From Diplonema papillatum (lineage: Eukaryota; Euglenozoa; Diplonemea; Diplonemida; Diplonemidae): a stretch of 64,000 bases of DNA. The number at the start of each line of letters is the position of its first letter. Positions within the stretch are counted from its first letter, which is position 1. Both the position numbers and the translations under genes were made by a program. The stretch is from positions 124,001 through 188,000 of the forward strand of contig JAPJBO010000362.1 in NCBI GenBank assembly GCA_030068145.1, in the 5' to 3' direction. The notes under the pieces were generated by a model, which had not been told where the DNA came from, made no database searches, and saw nothing but the letters and a program-made list of their open reading frames with translations. Shown here piece after piece: positions 18,910-28,245 of this stretch.

Positions 18910-20050
18910 TTCTTTCGCTCTTATTGCTGAACTTTCAATGAGCGCGCGCCAACAGAACTGAGTTGCGTCGAACGGAATAGCCGGAACGGAGGCGGGAAAG
19001 AAAAAGATGGAAAAAAAGGGGGGGCGGGGGTGCGGGAAGGGAGACCTTCTCTCATGAGGATCTTCGGCCTCCCCTGTGTGCAAGGGAAAGAAGGAAAAAA
19101 ATTACGAGACGGATGGGAGGCGGCGGAGCGTGTCCGGCGCCCGGAAAAAAAAAAAAACAGAGTCGGAGGCGTGTAGGTCGGTTTCGTGGGGGGCTAACGA
19201 CGCGCGGTGCTGCCCGGGCGATTCCAACGCCGGCGCAGAACAAAATGGATTTGTTCTATAGTATACTTTGTCCCCGCCGTCCTTTCGTGGTTTTGCGTGC
19301 GGCGCTCCTTTTGCCCACCTAGAGGTGGTTGATTCCTTGTAGGCAGGTTCCCTGCCGGCAGAAGGTATCTCGTATCTTTATTTTTTGTATTTTTCACCTT
19401 TTTTTGGTCCTTTCTTCTTCCAAACCCCTGGTTTCTATGCTTGGGGTTCAAGGGGGGTGGGCATGTCCACGCCAGCAGCAGCGCCTCCTCTCTTCCCCCT
19501 CGCCTGTGTTGGTGGGTGTACGGGTGTATAGATGGGGTTGGGTAACGTCTGAAACTCAATGGTAACCTAACGGGTTGTTCCGGGGTAAAGGGAAGTTGAA
19601 GTATGGTCGAAGGTAAATCACTGGTGTCACCTGAGGGGGCTAATCTCAGGGCCGCCCACGTGATAATGCCGTTGAGCACTGGGAACTTTTAAGTACATGG
19701 GCCGCATGGATCAGCATGCACTTTTCTCACGGGCTAGGCGACTTAATGACGTCATCATCGCCTGCCATTGCGTCGTCAAGATCGTGTAAACGGGCTAGGT
19801 GATCTGGGGTGACCTATTCGGTTAACGGTGCAAGAGAGTGAAACCTCCCCTGTGGTTTCGCACATCCACAATTTCCAGGATAGTTAACCCTGTCCCCGCG
19901 TGAAGCGTTTCACGAGTCAACCCTTCCTTCAAAAAGAGACGACTGCAACATCCGGGGCATGTGGACATGGTCAACAGGATCGTCAATCGAGTCTGATTCA
20001 ATGTCCGAGTTCAAGAGCGAGCAGCCACGCTCGTTTACACCTTTCGAGAG
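18910..20050. other. Gene-free stretch containing dispersed repeat D3
   Basis: A D3 copy lies at about 19600-19785: TGTCACCTGAGGGGG, CAGGGCCG(C/T)CCACG, CTTTTAAGTACA, ATGGATCAGCATGCAC, CCTGCCATTGCGTCGTCAAG. Other copies are at 32990-33125, 37780-38020 (tandem) and 45915-46030. On the minus strand its 3' block can be read as DDAMAGDD, which suggests an old coding origin. The rest is low-complexity. Confidence 0.6.
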
Positions 20051-20055
20051 CACGG

Positions 20056-20655
20056 GTAGAGAGCGCGGAACATGCGGGCTTCCGACTCCAGGATGGGGAA
20101 GTTCCGGTGCAATGATTTTCGCTGGAAAGGCGCGTCTCGGCTGCAGCCACGCACGGGTTTTCTTCTCTGCCGGCGCTCAGACATGTTCGACAGGTTCAAT
20201 TATCAAAACCGGTGTGGCCTTCCTTGAGGCTTGGCGGTGCTTGTTCTAACTTGGGCATTGCAGAACCGTCCACACTGCCCCGTCGGGTTGCCGCGGGCTT
20301 GTGTTCGCCAAGCTAGCTTGACGCGTTTTCCGAGGTGTAAACCCTTTTTAGCGGGGGAGAGAGCGCGGAACACGCGGGCTTGCGACTCCAGGATGGGGAA
20401 GTTCCGGTGGAATGATTTTCGCTGGAAAGGCGCGTCTCGGCTGCAGCCATGCACGGGTTTTCTTCTCTGCGGGCGCTCAGACATGTTCGACAGGTTCAAT
20501 TATCAAAACCGGCGGGGCCTGCCTCGAGGCTTGGCGGTGCTTGTTCTAAGTTGGTATTGTAGTACCGTTCACACTGCCCCGTCGGGTTGCCGCGGGTTTG
20601 TGTTCACCAAGCTAGCCTAAAAGCGTTTTCTGCGGTGGAAAGCCTTATAGCAGGG
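20056..20655. repeat. Tandem duplication of a 300-bp unit
   Basis: Sequence from GAGAGCGCGGAACA(T/C)GCGGG to TTTTAGCGGGG is repeated at an exact 300-bp offset, with scattered substitutions. One shared block, for example, is TTCGACAGGTTCAATTATCA at 20187 and 20487. A third unit begins at about 20657 but breaks off after GAGCGCGGAAAC. No protein frame is conserved between copies. Confidence 0.9.
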
Positions 20656-20659
20656 GAGA

Positions 20660-21458
20660 GAGAGCGCGGAAACGAAAGGAAGTCACGAAGTGGTTTTTGC
20701 AAGGCCGTCCGCCGTTGCTGATCTTCTGTTACTTTTTTTTTTTTTTTTTTCGGTTCTCTCTCTGTTGCTTTTCTCCCAGCGTATAGTACGCGAGCGCCCA
20801 TCTGGACGGTACAGGAAAAGCATGATGAAGATGGGGTAGAGAGAAGCAAAGAGAGAGAGAGACTGAGGGGGGGAGAGCGCCGTGGCTGGCTCCCCCGCTC
20901 ACGAAAGGGCGACGAGTGTGGTCCCATTTTTCGTACCGAACCGTGATGATGACGACCGAGTTGCGGTTTTGGGTCCGGGATTTTCGTTGATTTTTCAGAC
21001 ACGGAGGGGTTCTCATTTATTCCATCGGTCAGAAGGCTTCTCGCGTGGTGAGGAAGCCGTCGGACCGGAACTGCCTGTTTTAAATCCCTCTGGGGCCGGC
21101 GCTTAGGCACTCCGGGAAGCGGAACTCCGGAAAGCCAGACGTCCGTGATACATCAGCTGCCATGAACAGAACGGCCGAGTGTCCGGAAGCCCGATTTCCC
21201 ACACCGGATCTGACGAATCCTCCTTATTTTCTTGTCATGTGGCCGCGTGCAATGTTGCACGATTTCGGTGTGCACGAAATAGCTTCAACTAAAACCCAGA
21301 CATGCTGGACCAATCGTTCCGGATGCTTTGGTTCCTGCAGGTTCACAACTACTCTTCCCGAGCTTCTGAATTCAGGGTGTAGTGCCACTTCGATCTTCCT
21401 TCGCTTGCCGCCTCCTTCTTCTTCCGTCCCCTTTGCTTCTTCTCAGGTGTGTCGCCTC
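20660..21458. other. No gene seen downstream of eS6
   Basis: A T-run at 20733-20750 and purine/pyrimidine-biased stretches. No supported gene. The bases next to 21458 would be the eS6 3' untranslated region. Confidence 0.4.
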
Positions 21459-21934
21459 CTACGCCTCTGCGGACGTCTTCTTGGCCTTGGCGGCAAGCTG
21501 GCGGGTGGTCTTGGCCTTAGACCGCAGCTTGTGCACCTGCGCGCGCTTCTGGACCAGGGTGTAGTACTGCGATCGCTCTTCGATCTTCGAGACGTGGCGG
21601 GCCTTCAGGGCAGCCTTCCTCTGTCTCCTCCTCTGGCGGGTGACGGGGGTGACCAGACGCTGGATCTTCGGCGCCTTGGAGTGGCCCTTCACCTCTCTCC
21701 TGATCACGAACTTGCGCACGTCATCCGCGGAGCCGAGGTCGAACAGTTTCTTGATGTGCGACGCCCTCTTGGGTCCCAGACGCCTCGGGACCTGCGTGTC
21801 GGTGACTCCTTCCAGCTCCTCCTTGCCCTTCTTCACGATCACCAGGTTCATCACGGCGATGTCGGAACCGACGATGCAACCCCGCACAGACTTTCGGTTG
21901 CGCTCTCCAGCCCTGCCTCTCCACGCCTGGTACC
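21459..21934 (-). CDS. RPS6: 40S ribosomal protein eS6, exon 3
   Basis: The last exon starts after CTGCAG at 21935-21940 and runs to the stop at 21459. With the single base carried over from exon 2 it reads [20 protein letters not shown]. The rest is the family's C-terminal region: [28 protein letters not shown], then a basic helical tail. Three exons (102, 145 and 476 coding bases) give 240 residues; animal eS6 is about 249. eS6 is a 40S body protein contacting 18S rRNA, and in animals its tail is an S6-kinase target. The tail here is shorter on serines (one Ser near the end, KTSAEA), so that regulation is doubtful. Confidence 0.95.
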
Positions 21935-21949
21935 CTGCAGCGTGTGGTT

Positions 21950-21991
21950 AATTGTCTAAGGGTTGGATTGTTCCCCCACTTGACTACAGAA

Positions 21992-22031
<40 letters not shown>

Positions 22032-22034
22032 TTA
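21950..22034 (+). rRNA. LSU rRNA fragment A (pseudo), sense on plus
   Basis: GGTTGGATTGTT, then AACGTGAGCTGGGTTTAGAC and CGTCGTGAGACAGGTTGGTT, is the universally conserved stretch just before the sarcin-ricin loop of large-subunit rRNA. The CACCCACTAA segment is mutated here, and the fragment ends abruptly at TTTTAG. It starts about 15 bases from the eS6 exon 3 acceptor. Confidence 0.9.
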
Positions 22035-22054
22035 GTACCTAGTACTCTAGTAGT

Positions 22055-22215
22055 GAACCAGCTACTAGATGGTTCGATGGGTCTTTCGCTCCTATACCCA
22101 GCTTTGACGAGCGATTTGCACGTCAACACCGCAACGGACCTCCACCAGGGTTTCCCCCGGCTTCGTCCTATCCAGGCATAGTTCACCATCTTTCGGGTCC
22201 CAACAAGTGTACTTA
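22055..22215 (-). rRNA. LSU rRNA fragment B (pseudo), antisense
   Basis: The plus-strand text GAACCAGCTACTAGATGGTT, GGTCTTTCGCTCCTATACCC, GATTTGCACGTCAACACCGC, ACCTCCACCAGGGTTTC and TAGTTCACCATCTTTCGGGT is the reverse complement of the conserved domain II region of eukaryotic LSU rRNA. A further stretch to about 22300 may continue it but is less conserved. A second, shorter copy is at 54890-55040. Confidence 0.9.
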
Positions 22216-22309
22216 ACCTCAAATCCCTTTCCAGTAATCAGGATCGGGCTGTGCTGCGTCCTCAAGGATTGGCACATCTCCCTTTCAGTGCGGCTTGTGG
22301 GTTTGACTA

Positions 22310-22445
22310 CTACCCTACTGGTGGAGAGAGAGCCCATCGGGCCAGCGCATTCCGAGCCAGCAATACGGGGTAGTACGCTCGATGTCGGCTCTTCCTAACC
22401 TAGACAAGCAGAATTGTCTAAGGGTTGGATTGTTCACCCACTAAC

Positions 22446-22489
<44 letters not shown>

Positions 22490-22680
22490 TTACCCTACTG
22501 ATGGAGAGAGAGCCCATCGGGCCAGCGCATTCCGAGCCAGCAATACGGGGTAGTGCGAGAGGAACTCCCGTTTCGAGTCCCTGGTATCTACAGTTGTTCG
22601 ATCAGACAGTGCCGATGCTACCACTGGATGGCTTATGGCTATTCGCCTCTAAGCCAGTTCCCAGTCTAGAGGAATGCGTG
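22310..22680 (+). rRNA. LSU rRNA fragments C (pseudo), sarcin-ricin and 3' region
   Basis: Bases 22402-22680 are a nearly continuous rRNA segment: AGAATTGTCTAAGGGTTGGA, TTGTTCACCCACTAACAGGG, AACGTGAGCTGGGTTTAGAC and TTTTACCCTACTGATGG. The sarcin-ricin loop core is AGTGCGAGAGGAAC, where the universal sequence is AGTACGAGAGGA, and CGCCTCTAAG closes the segment. Bases 22310-22375 are a separate partial copy of the same CCCTACTGGTGG...ATACGGGGTAGTACG part. The G in the loop and the breaks mark these as pseudogene pieces. Confidence 0.9.
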
Positions 22681-22689
22681 AGCTGGGTG

Positions 22690-22880
22690 AATGTTTCTTG
22701 GGTCTGAAGAGCGCGTGGTGCTTGCACCACTGAGGCCAGGTTTTTTAACCGCGGATTTAGTGAAGGATTGTTCAGGAAAACGGTCGCCAGCGAAACCCCG
22801 ACCAGGTAACGACCATTTTCCTGTCTTCTTTGTTTTGTGATGCGAACATCACGAGGTGCTGTCCGAAGACACCACCCTTG
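22690..22880. repeat. Unclassified dispersed repeat U, copy 1
   Basis: TTTCTTGGGTCTGAAGAGCG, TGGTGCTTGCACCACTGAGG, CCGCGGATTTAGTGAAGGAT and CCGACCAGGTAACGACCA. Copies are at 53837-53985 and 58160-58315. In all three a TGTCTTCTTTGTTTTG stretch follows. It follows the rRNA piece here but stands alone elsewhere, so I treat it as a separate element. Confidence 0.8.
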
Positions 22881-23108
22881 GGATGGCTCAGCCAGCAGGT
22901 GCTGGACACAAACGCGATGGAAACCTGGCGATCGGCGCGGGTCCCATTCGACGTAGAATGGTGCTACCATAGGAGCGGGGTGTCAAGAGTACGTGCACAT
23001 AGGACGGAAGAAGTCGTGCAGATGGAAGAAGCAGGTCGATACATAGCGAAACCCCGGAAGTACTTGAGGGGAAAAGCGGTTCGCACGCGCAGCAATGCAC
23101 CTACATAC

Positions 23109-23253
23109 CGATCGCGCCGCGGGCGAGCAGCAGCTTCACTCGGCTGTTCATCAAGACACCCTGCTTCATCGGGAAGCCCTGCTTGTCGGACCCTCCGGTG
23201 ATTCTGAAGACGTAGCCGTTGTACCTGTCACCGAGGATGTCTCCGTCGAACTC
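23109..23253 (-). CDS. RPS6: 40S ribosomal protein eS6, exon 2
   Basis: The exon starts after acceptor TTTACACAG (AG at 23254-23255) and ends before GTATGT. It encodes [20 protein letters not shown], then [14 protein letters not shown] and [12 protein letters not shown]. [22 protein letters not shown] is the eS6 hallmark. The 145 bases leave one base for exon 3. The RGAIGY junction resembles the kinetoplastid version as I recall it. Confidence 0.95.
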
Positions 23254-24284
23254 CTGTGTAAATTTGTTGCATTATTATTAGTGTGATTGTCAGGCAACTC
23301 CTGTGTGTGTGGCGGTTTATGCGTTCAGATCAATGCAGACAGCTCCCTCCCTCTCCCACCAGTACATGCCTACCCGCGGACGTGCCGAGAGTCCACTTGA
23401 TCTCTATCAACCGACAGAGAGCACGAGTAGCCGTGCTGGTTTAGTCGAAGTCCGCGTTTCCCCCTCCTCAGCGAGACCGTCGAACGATTCCTCCACCCCC
23501 CACTCCCTCCACCTACACGGCACACTTGGAAAAACAGTGTTGACTAGTCAATTAAATTTGCTGAAAATCTAGGTGGATGACGGCACCGCCTAGATAACCT
23601 CGCGGCTGGTACCCCCGAAATCCGAGGTGACGAAGTACGCAAGAACTCCGCACAAACCACGACAGACTACTACCAGGCGACGAAGAGAAGGAGGAGGACG
23701 CGGCCCAGAGACCCGGGCTAAGTAGCCTGGAACTAGTGTGATGGACCTTTCTTCGGAGGGGCTCACGCACTCAAAGATCGGCTTATACGCACAAACTACG
23801 CACTTGGAATTGGCATCCGGCTGGTGGCTAACTGATCCTGACAGGGCTGTCTTGCCACTGCGGCAAAAAAAGGCCAGTACACTTATAATTGTAGCCCTCG
23901 CCGTTTCCCTCTGCGATCATGTATCCAATACTTAGCGTAAAGTGGCTGATACATGTATATCTGGAACGGAACAACACGATAGAGTGGGACCCCCTCAATG
24001 CGGGAGTGGCTCAATGAAGTGGGACCCCCTCAATGCGGGAGTGGCACTCCCGCAATGAGGGAGTGGAACCCACTCTCCCTGTAGGCAAACCCGATTTTCA
24101 CATTCTCCCGCATTGAGGGGGTCCCACTCTCTCATTGCGTGAGTGCCACTCCCGCATTGAGGGGGTCCCACCCCCTCATTGAGGGAGTCCCACTCCCGCA
24201 TTGAGGGAGTGAGGCCGACGGCAAAACCACTCCCGCAATCCGGAGTGGGAGTCCGGGGTGTAGAGAGAAATAGAAGGTTCGCAC
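23254..24284 (-). other. RPS6: eS6 intron 1 (1031 bp) carrying a foldback element
   Basis: Donor GTGCGA follows CAG at 24285, and the acceptor is ACACAG before 23253. The intron contains the palindromic array at 23983-24213. The rest is unassigned. Joining exons in phase 0 restores KRVAQEFDGD, matching the eS6 family. Confidence 0.9.
23983..24213. mobile_element. Foldback element made of GGGACCCCCTCAATGCGGGA modules
   Basis: Several copies of GAGTGGGACCCCCTCAATGC / GGGAGTGG occur in both orientations around a short centre (GTAGGCAAACCCGATTTTCA). The left half can pair with the right half. A small related piece follows at 24225-24255. No coding capacity. The design, with short modules repeated inside long inverted ends, is like the MITE at 10698-10921. 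Confidence 0.85.
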
Positions 24285-24386
24285 CTGGGCAACTCTCTTG
24301 TCAACCAACCTCTGGACCGCCTTGTCATCGTCGAGCTCGTACGTCTTCTGCGTGCCAGATTCCGGGTATGCGATGTTCAACTTCAT
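24285..24386 (-). CDS. RPS6: 40S ribosomal protein eS6, exon 1
   Basis: Thirty-four codons from the ATG at 24386: MKLNIAYPESGTQKTYELDD, then DKAVQRLVDKRVAQ. MKLNI(S/A)(F/Y)P is the invariant eS6 N-terminus. On the coding strand ACAAG directly precedes the ATG, so a trans-splice acceptor could lie at position -1. The upstream stretch is A/T-rich (CCCTTTAAAAAAAAAACTTT) and contains a pyrimidine tract. Confidence 0.95.
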
Positions 24387-24429
24387 CTTGTAAAAGTTTT
24401 TTTTTTAAAGGGGAAAGGGTCCTGTTCAG

Positions 24430-24640
24430 GTGGATGGGGGTGCAGGTGGGCCTACGGGTCAAGCGGCTACCAATACCCCGAACTAAAGCATCAAGGCGTG
24501 GCGCACCTTGGAGCTGGGCGCTCGCGCTGAACACAAGCTCGTCGAGACGGTCAGCCATAGGGCAGAGCCGACGGAGGTCGTAGCACTGTGCTTCCTCCAA
24601 CTCAAGCTTTTGCAAGCTGTGGTTGACCGTCACGTGCCTG
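24430..24640 (+). repeat. Dispersed repeat D2, copy 3
   Basis: Shares GTGGGCCTACGGG, AAAGCATCAAGGCGTGGCGC, GCTGAACACAAGCTCGTCGA and GCTGTGGTTGACCGTCACGT with the copies at 2800-3025 and 3545-3900. It is followed by GTCTCCGGTTGAC, a tag also seen at 1355, 28361, 38211 and 59451. Confidence 0.75.
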
Positions 24641-26230
24641 GACCCGGAGCGGCCTTTTCAACGACCGGTGCAGTTGATAGAGTCTCCGGTTGACTAGGAG
24701 GCTTGGAGGATGGGGGTGCAGGTGGGGTGAAGAGAGGTTTCATCCCTTGAACATGAAGCGAGACCAAAGGATCGTTAGGCCATGCCTTCACACCGTGTGT
24801 CGGGTGATTGGTCAGCAGCGAAGGGTGATCGTCGTTTTCCACCATGACACACGCACCCGAAAAAGCGATTTCGCTACAGGAGCTCTGTGCTAGCATTCAT
24901 CCGCAGCTTCTGAGGCAGGAGTCCGCGGAATGCCCCCCCCCCTAGCTCTTCCTCCCACATCTGACAGACTCTCGCCGCTGTCCTGTATCAACGGGCGCGA
25001 GTCAAACCCTCATTGTTGCCAATAGCCTGACAAAGGAGATGGTCACTGGCAACAAGTAAGCCTTCCGAGACCTCGAGCCAGTCCCTTCTTTCTTCTTCGG
25101 CCGACAGGCAAGACCCAGGCCAACGAAAGCCTAAACACAGCGCAACGCTGCAATGCCAGGAGCAGTCTTTACGACACCTCTGCGTCAAACATTCTAACGC
25201 GATGCAAAAAAAAAAAAAAGGCAAAAGCGCGAGAGAAGCAAGTGAGGGCCTGCGGCGCGAGGCTGCGAGAGTGAAACCAAGAGTCGCCGGTTCGATGCTT
25301 GCGCGGTCTTTATCACTGGGAAGCGAAGCCCGAGGTGTTTGATTGTAGCCCCGTTGCTGTGGACTCGCCCCGGTTTACCCTTCGACCTGCCCGAACGCCG
25401 CAAAAATCTGCTAGTTGCGCTCGTCCGCTCGTGGTCGACGAGGCGCTCTTGTGAGGATCACGTTTTTTTTACGTACAATCTGGCGCGGTTGCCCAGTGTA
25501 TTGTGAAGACGTAGGCAGCTTGTTTTGTTTGGTGGATCAGGATCGCTAATCTGGACATGAAACAAGGAAAAGGCAATACGCTCCAGCGCATCGCGGTCGC
25601 TGAAAGGGACGGGCGCCCTAAGTTTTGAGAGAGAGAGAGAGACGAGTTAGAGTGCAGGGACCATCTCTCCGGGGAGTTTCCGGTCTCCTCACTTCTCTTC
25701 GCACTGCTACGGCGGGCGTAAGTCGCTCCGGAGGCGCGCTGCAGGTTGCGGCTCTGCTACAGTGGGTGGCGGCACCGGAGTTGGTGCTGCAGCGGGCGCT
25801 CTGGCCGGCGGGCGAGCTCGTCTCGCGGGGGATCGCCGCCTTGTAACGCTGCGGGCCCTCTTTTGATAGTTCATCAGTCGGACACAGTCGCAGGGACCCA
25901 AAACTTGAACCTAGAATTTGAACCCATCCCTCAGACGGATGTGCCCGTGTGCTCGTAGCACGGATGCGGTCCCCCTTTCCAAGTTTGGGCCTGGGCCGGT
26001 GTTTGTGTTAACATTGCATTGCTGGTCGGTATGCGGAAAAAGTTTCGTGAGAGAGATTTCGCCCAAGCGCCACTTCCAACCCCTGGGCTTGGCCGGTGTC
26101 ATATGCGGCACCTCTGCAAAGAGGACGAACAGGTACAGGTACCCGGGTTTCGGAGTCTCTGGCATGAGCTACCATCCTGCCAGCCGCTTGACAAACCGGG
26201 TAAGAACAAGTGGGATGTCCGATCAGAAGG
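24641..26230. other. Gene-free stretch
   Basis: A very decayed family C MITE may lie at about 24850-24935 (CACCCGAAAAAGCG, CAGCTTCTGAGGC). A D6 repeat is at 25480-25552, with other copies at 35238-35310 (reverse) and 42776-42862. A GC-rich patch at 25740-25860 has Pro/Ala/Arg-rich frames on both strands, and I cannot support a gene there. A short GA run lies at about 25628-25642. Confidence 0.4.
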
Positions 26231-26715
26231 GCAGTCTCCACCCGATCGATGGAGGAAGCGCAAGTTACTAGCCCTCACGGGGTACGATCATGAGACGGTA
26301 AGCGTACAAGCTCTTGCAGCCGAGTCATGTCGCTTTTCGAGGTACGGCCTCCGAGATTCGAAGAAGTTTTCGATGGTTTCGACGGGGCCGCGGGGTTGGT
26401 GTTGTAGCCTTCGTCGGTTCTGCCCTTCATCCGGCGCTTCGCGGCACTGCGCGTGAAGACGTCGAACGGGACCCCCTCTATTTCCATCATTTCGAGCGAC
26501 GCCATCGTGAACAGCGCACTCCAGCGCTTTGCTGGCCTGCCAATCGGGCACGGAGCGTTCCGGCACCTTGTCTATAAGCCCTGTTTTTGGCTCTAAACGA
26601 CCGGCGCTTGACTGAAGAAAGCACTTGAAACGCCGTCCACCAGAACCGCACCACATATTTTGTCGCGTCTCAAAGTTTCGAGTTGTGCAAAATGACGCAA
26701 CTCCTTCTCCCCCGG
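26230..26715 (-). pseudogene. Degenerate partial copy 2 of the dehydrogenase gene 3' half
   Basis: Matches the C-terminal coding part of the dehydrogenase at 27316-28245: EMMEIEGVPFDVFTRSAAKR, RTDEGYNTNPAA, DMTRLQELVR. Deletions and frameshifts break the frame. A tail of about 200 bases (26510-26715) is shared with the next copy. It lies directly downstream of copy 1. Confidence 0.85.
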
Positions 26716-27300
26716 TTAACGGAGGAAGCACAGGCTACTGGTCCTTCGGAGCGCTATCGTGAGACGGCTTGAAGCGGACAAGCTCTTGCAGGCGAGTCAT
26801 ATCACTTTTCCCATGGCCGGCAGCCGAGAGCGAAGCCCGATCATGTAGTCGGGCACCGACGTCGAGAGGTTGTGTTTTTCGAGGTACGGCCTCCGCGATT
26901 CGAAGAAGTTTTCGATGGTCTCGACGGCGGCCGCGGGGTTGGTGTTGTAGCCTTCGTCGGTTCTGTCCTTCATCCGTTCGTACTCGCTCTTCAGGACAGC
27001 CGGTTGGGCGGCGAGGCGCTTCGCGGCACTGCGCGTGAAGACGTCGAACGGAACCCCATCATTTCGAGCGACGCCATCGTGAACAGCGCACTCCAGCCTG
27101 CCAATCGGGCACGGAGCGTTCCGAACCGTGCACGACACCTTGTCTAAAAGCCCTGTTTTTGGCTCTAAACGACCGGCGCTTGACTGAAGTAAGCGCTCGC
27201 TTGAAACGCCGTCCGCCAGAACCGCACCATCTCCACATCTTTTGTCGCGTCTCAACGTTTTGAGTTGTGCAAAGGACGCACCTCCTTCTCCCCCGGTTAA
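26716..27300 (-). pseudogene. Degenerate partial copy 1 of the dehydrogenase gene 3' half
   Basis: Bases 26716-27090 are nearly the same as 27297-27686 (C-terminal codons plus the 3' flank beginning CGGTTAACGGAGGAAGCACA). The same tail as in copy 2 then follows. Small deletions (for example in PSRLPAMGKVI compared with the intact gene, and a lost EKEG segment) disrupt it. Copies 1 and 2 form a tandem pair of units of about 485-585 bp. Confidence 0.88.
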
Positions 27301-27315
27301 CGGAGGAAGCACAGG

Positions 27316-28245
27316 CTACTGGTCCTTCGGAGTGCTATCGTGAGACGGCTTGAAGCGGACAAGCTCTTGCAGGCGAGTCATATCACTTTTCCCGTGGCCG
27401 GCAGCCGAGAGCTGAGAGAGAAGCCCGATCATGTAGTCGGGCACCGACGTCGAGAGGTTGTGTTTTTCGAGGTACGGCCTCCGCGATTCGAAGAAGTTTT
27501 CGATGGTCTCGACGGTGGCCGCGGGGTTGGTGTTGTAGCCTTCGTCGGTTCTGTCCTTCATCCGTTCGTACTGGCTCTTCAGGACGGCCGGTTGGGCGGC
27601 GAGGCGCTTCGCGGCACTGCGCGTGAAGATGTCGAACGGGACCCCCTCTTTTTCCATCATTTCGAGCGACGCCATCGTGAACAGCATCGTGGCGATCGAC
27701 ATGTCCACCACAGCGTAGTCCAGCGCTTTACTGGCCCCGACAGGCCCCGCGTACACAACTTCCCCGATGCATTCCAGCGTTTTTTGCTGAGGTTTGACGA
27801 TGTTTTCGTCGTCGGCGGACACGAAGACGGTGCCCCCGCCTGCCTCTACTTTGGAGGGTCCTCCGCAGTAAGCTCCGTCGATGAAGTCGGATGTGCCGAC
27901 GGAGGAAGCGGCGCTGGCGATCGCGCGGGCGTCGTCCGGGTTGCCGCTGGTGAGGTTGACGACCGTTTTCGCGCGGAACCCTTCGCGCACCGTCTCGAGC
28001 ACGCCGAGCGCCGCGGCGGTCGTGGAGAGGATCAGCACCACCGGCTCCTCGGGCTGCATGGCCGCGACGGCGGCCGCCGCGGTGTCGTGGGCGGTCACGC
28101 TGCCTTCCAGCCCCGCTTCGCTCGCCAGGGCCCGGCCGACCGCCGCCGTGCGGTTCCAGACCACGACGTGCCGCCCCTGCCCGACCCACCGCCGCACCAT
28201 GGCCTTGCCCATGTTCCCCAGCCCCAAGACGCACACGCGGGACAT
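27316..28245 (-). CDS. NADP-binding 6PGDH/3-hydroxyisobutyrate dehydrogenase-family enzyme
   Basis: An intact 309-residue enzyme, the usual size for beta-hydroxyacid dehydrogenases and imine reductases (about 290-310). The N-terminal Rossmann fold starts VCVLGLGNMG (GxGxxG at residues 8-13). WNRT at 30-33 fits NADP(H) rather than NAD. The family substrate strand appears as DGAYCGGPSKVEAGGGTVFV (about 123-142). Lys173 in GPVGASKALDY stands where the catalytic Lys is expected, but the usual Lys-x3-Asn is replaced by Lys-x3-Tyr. The C-terminal half is helical. It may reduce or oxidise a small hydroxyacid, aldehyde or imine; the substrate is unknown. The start is the first ATG. Two broken copies of its 3' half lie just downstream. 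Confidence 0.88.
   Translation of the reverse strand: MSRVCVLGLGNMGKAMVRRWVGQGRHVVVWNRTAAVGRALASEAGLEGSVTAHDTAAAAVAAMQPEEPVVLILSTTAAALGVLETVREGFRAKTVVNLTSGNPDDARAIASAASSVGTSDFIDGAYCGGPSKVEAGGGTVFVSADDENIVKPQQKTLECIGEVVYAGPVGASKALDYAVVDMSIATMLFTMASLEMMEKEGVPFDIFTRSAAKRLAAQPAVLKSQYERMKDRTDEGYNTNPAATVETIENFFESRRPYLEKHNLSTSVPDYMIGLLSQLSAAGHGKSDMTRLQELVRFKPSHDSTPKDQ

Larger units (their letters stand above)
21935..23108 (-). other. RPS6: eS6 intron 2 (1174 bp), packed with LSU rRNA pieces
   Basis: Donor GTATGT follows ATCG at 23109, and acceptor TGCAG precedes exon 3 at 21934. Joining restores the eS6 reading frame in phase 1. From the acceptor side the intron holds three or four fragments of large-subunit rRNA in both orientations (21950-22680), then the U repeat (about 22690-22880), then about 200 bases of unassigned sequence. 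Confidence 0.9.

Noticed and set aside
20604..21110. 168-codon minus-strand frame downstream of eS6
   Set aside because: Low-complexity Lys/Ser/Leu runs from homopolymers and GA repeats; no domain.
22690..22880. Repeat U as part of LSU rRNA
   Set aside because: It follows rRNA here but occurs twice elsewhere without rRNA, and I cannot match it to a conserved LSU region.
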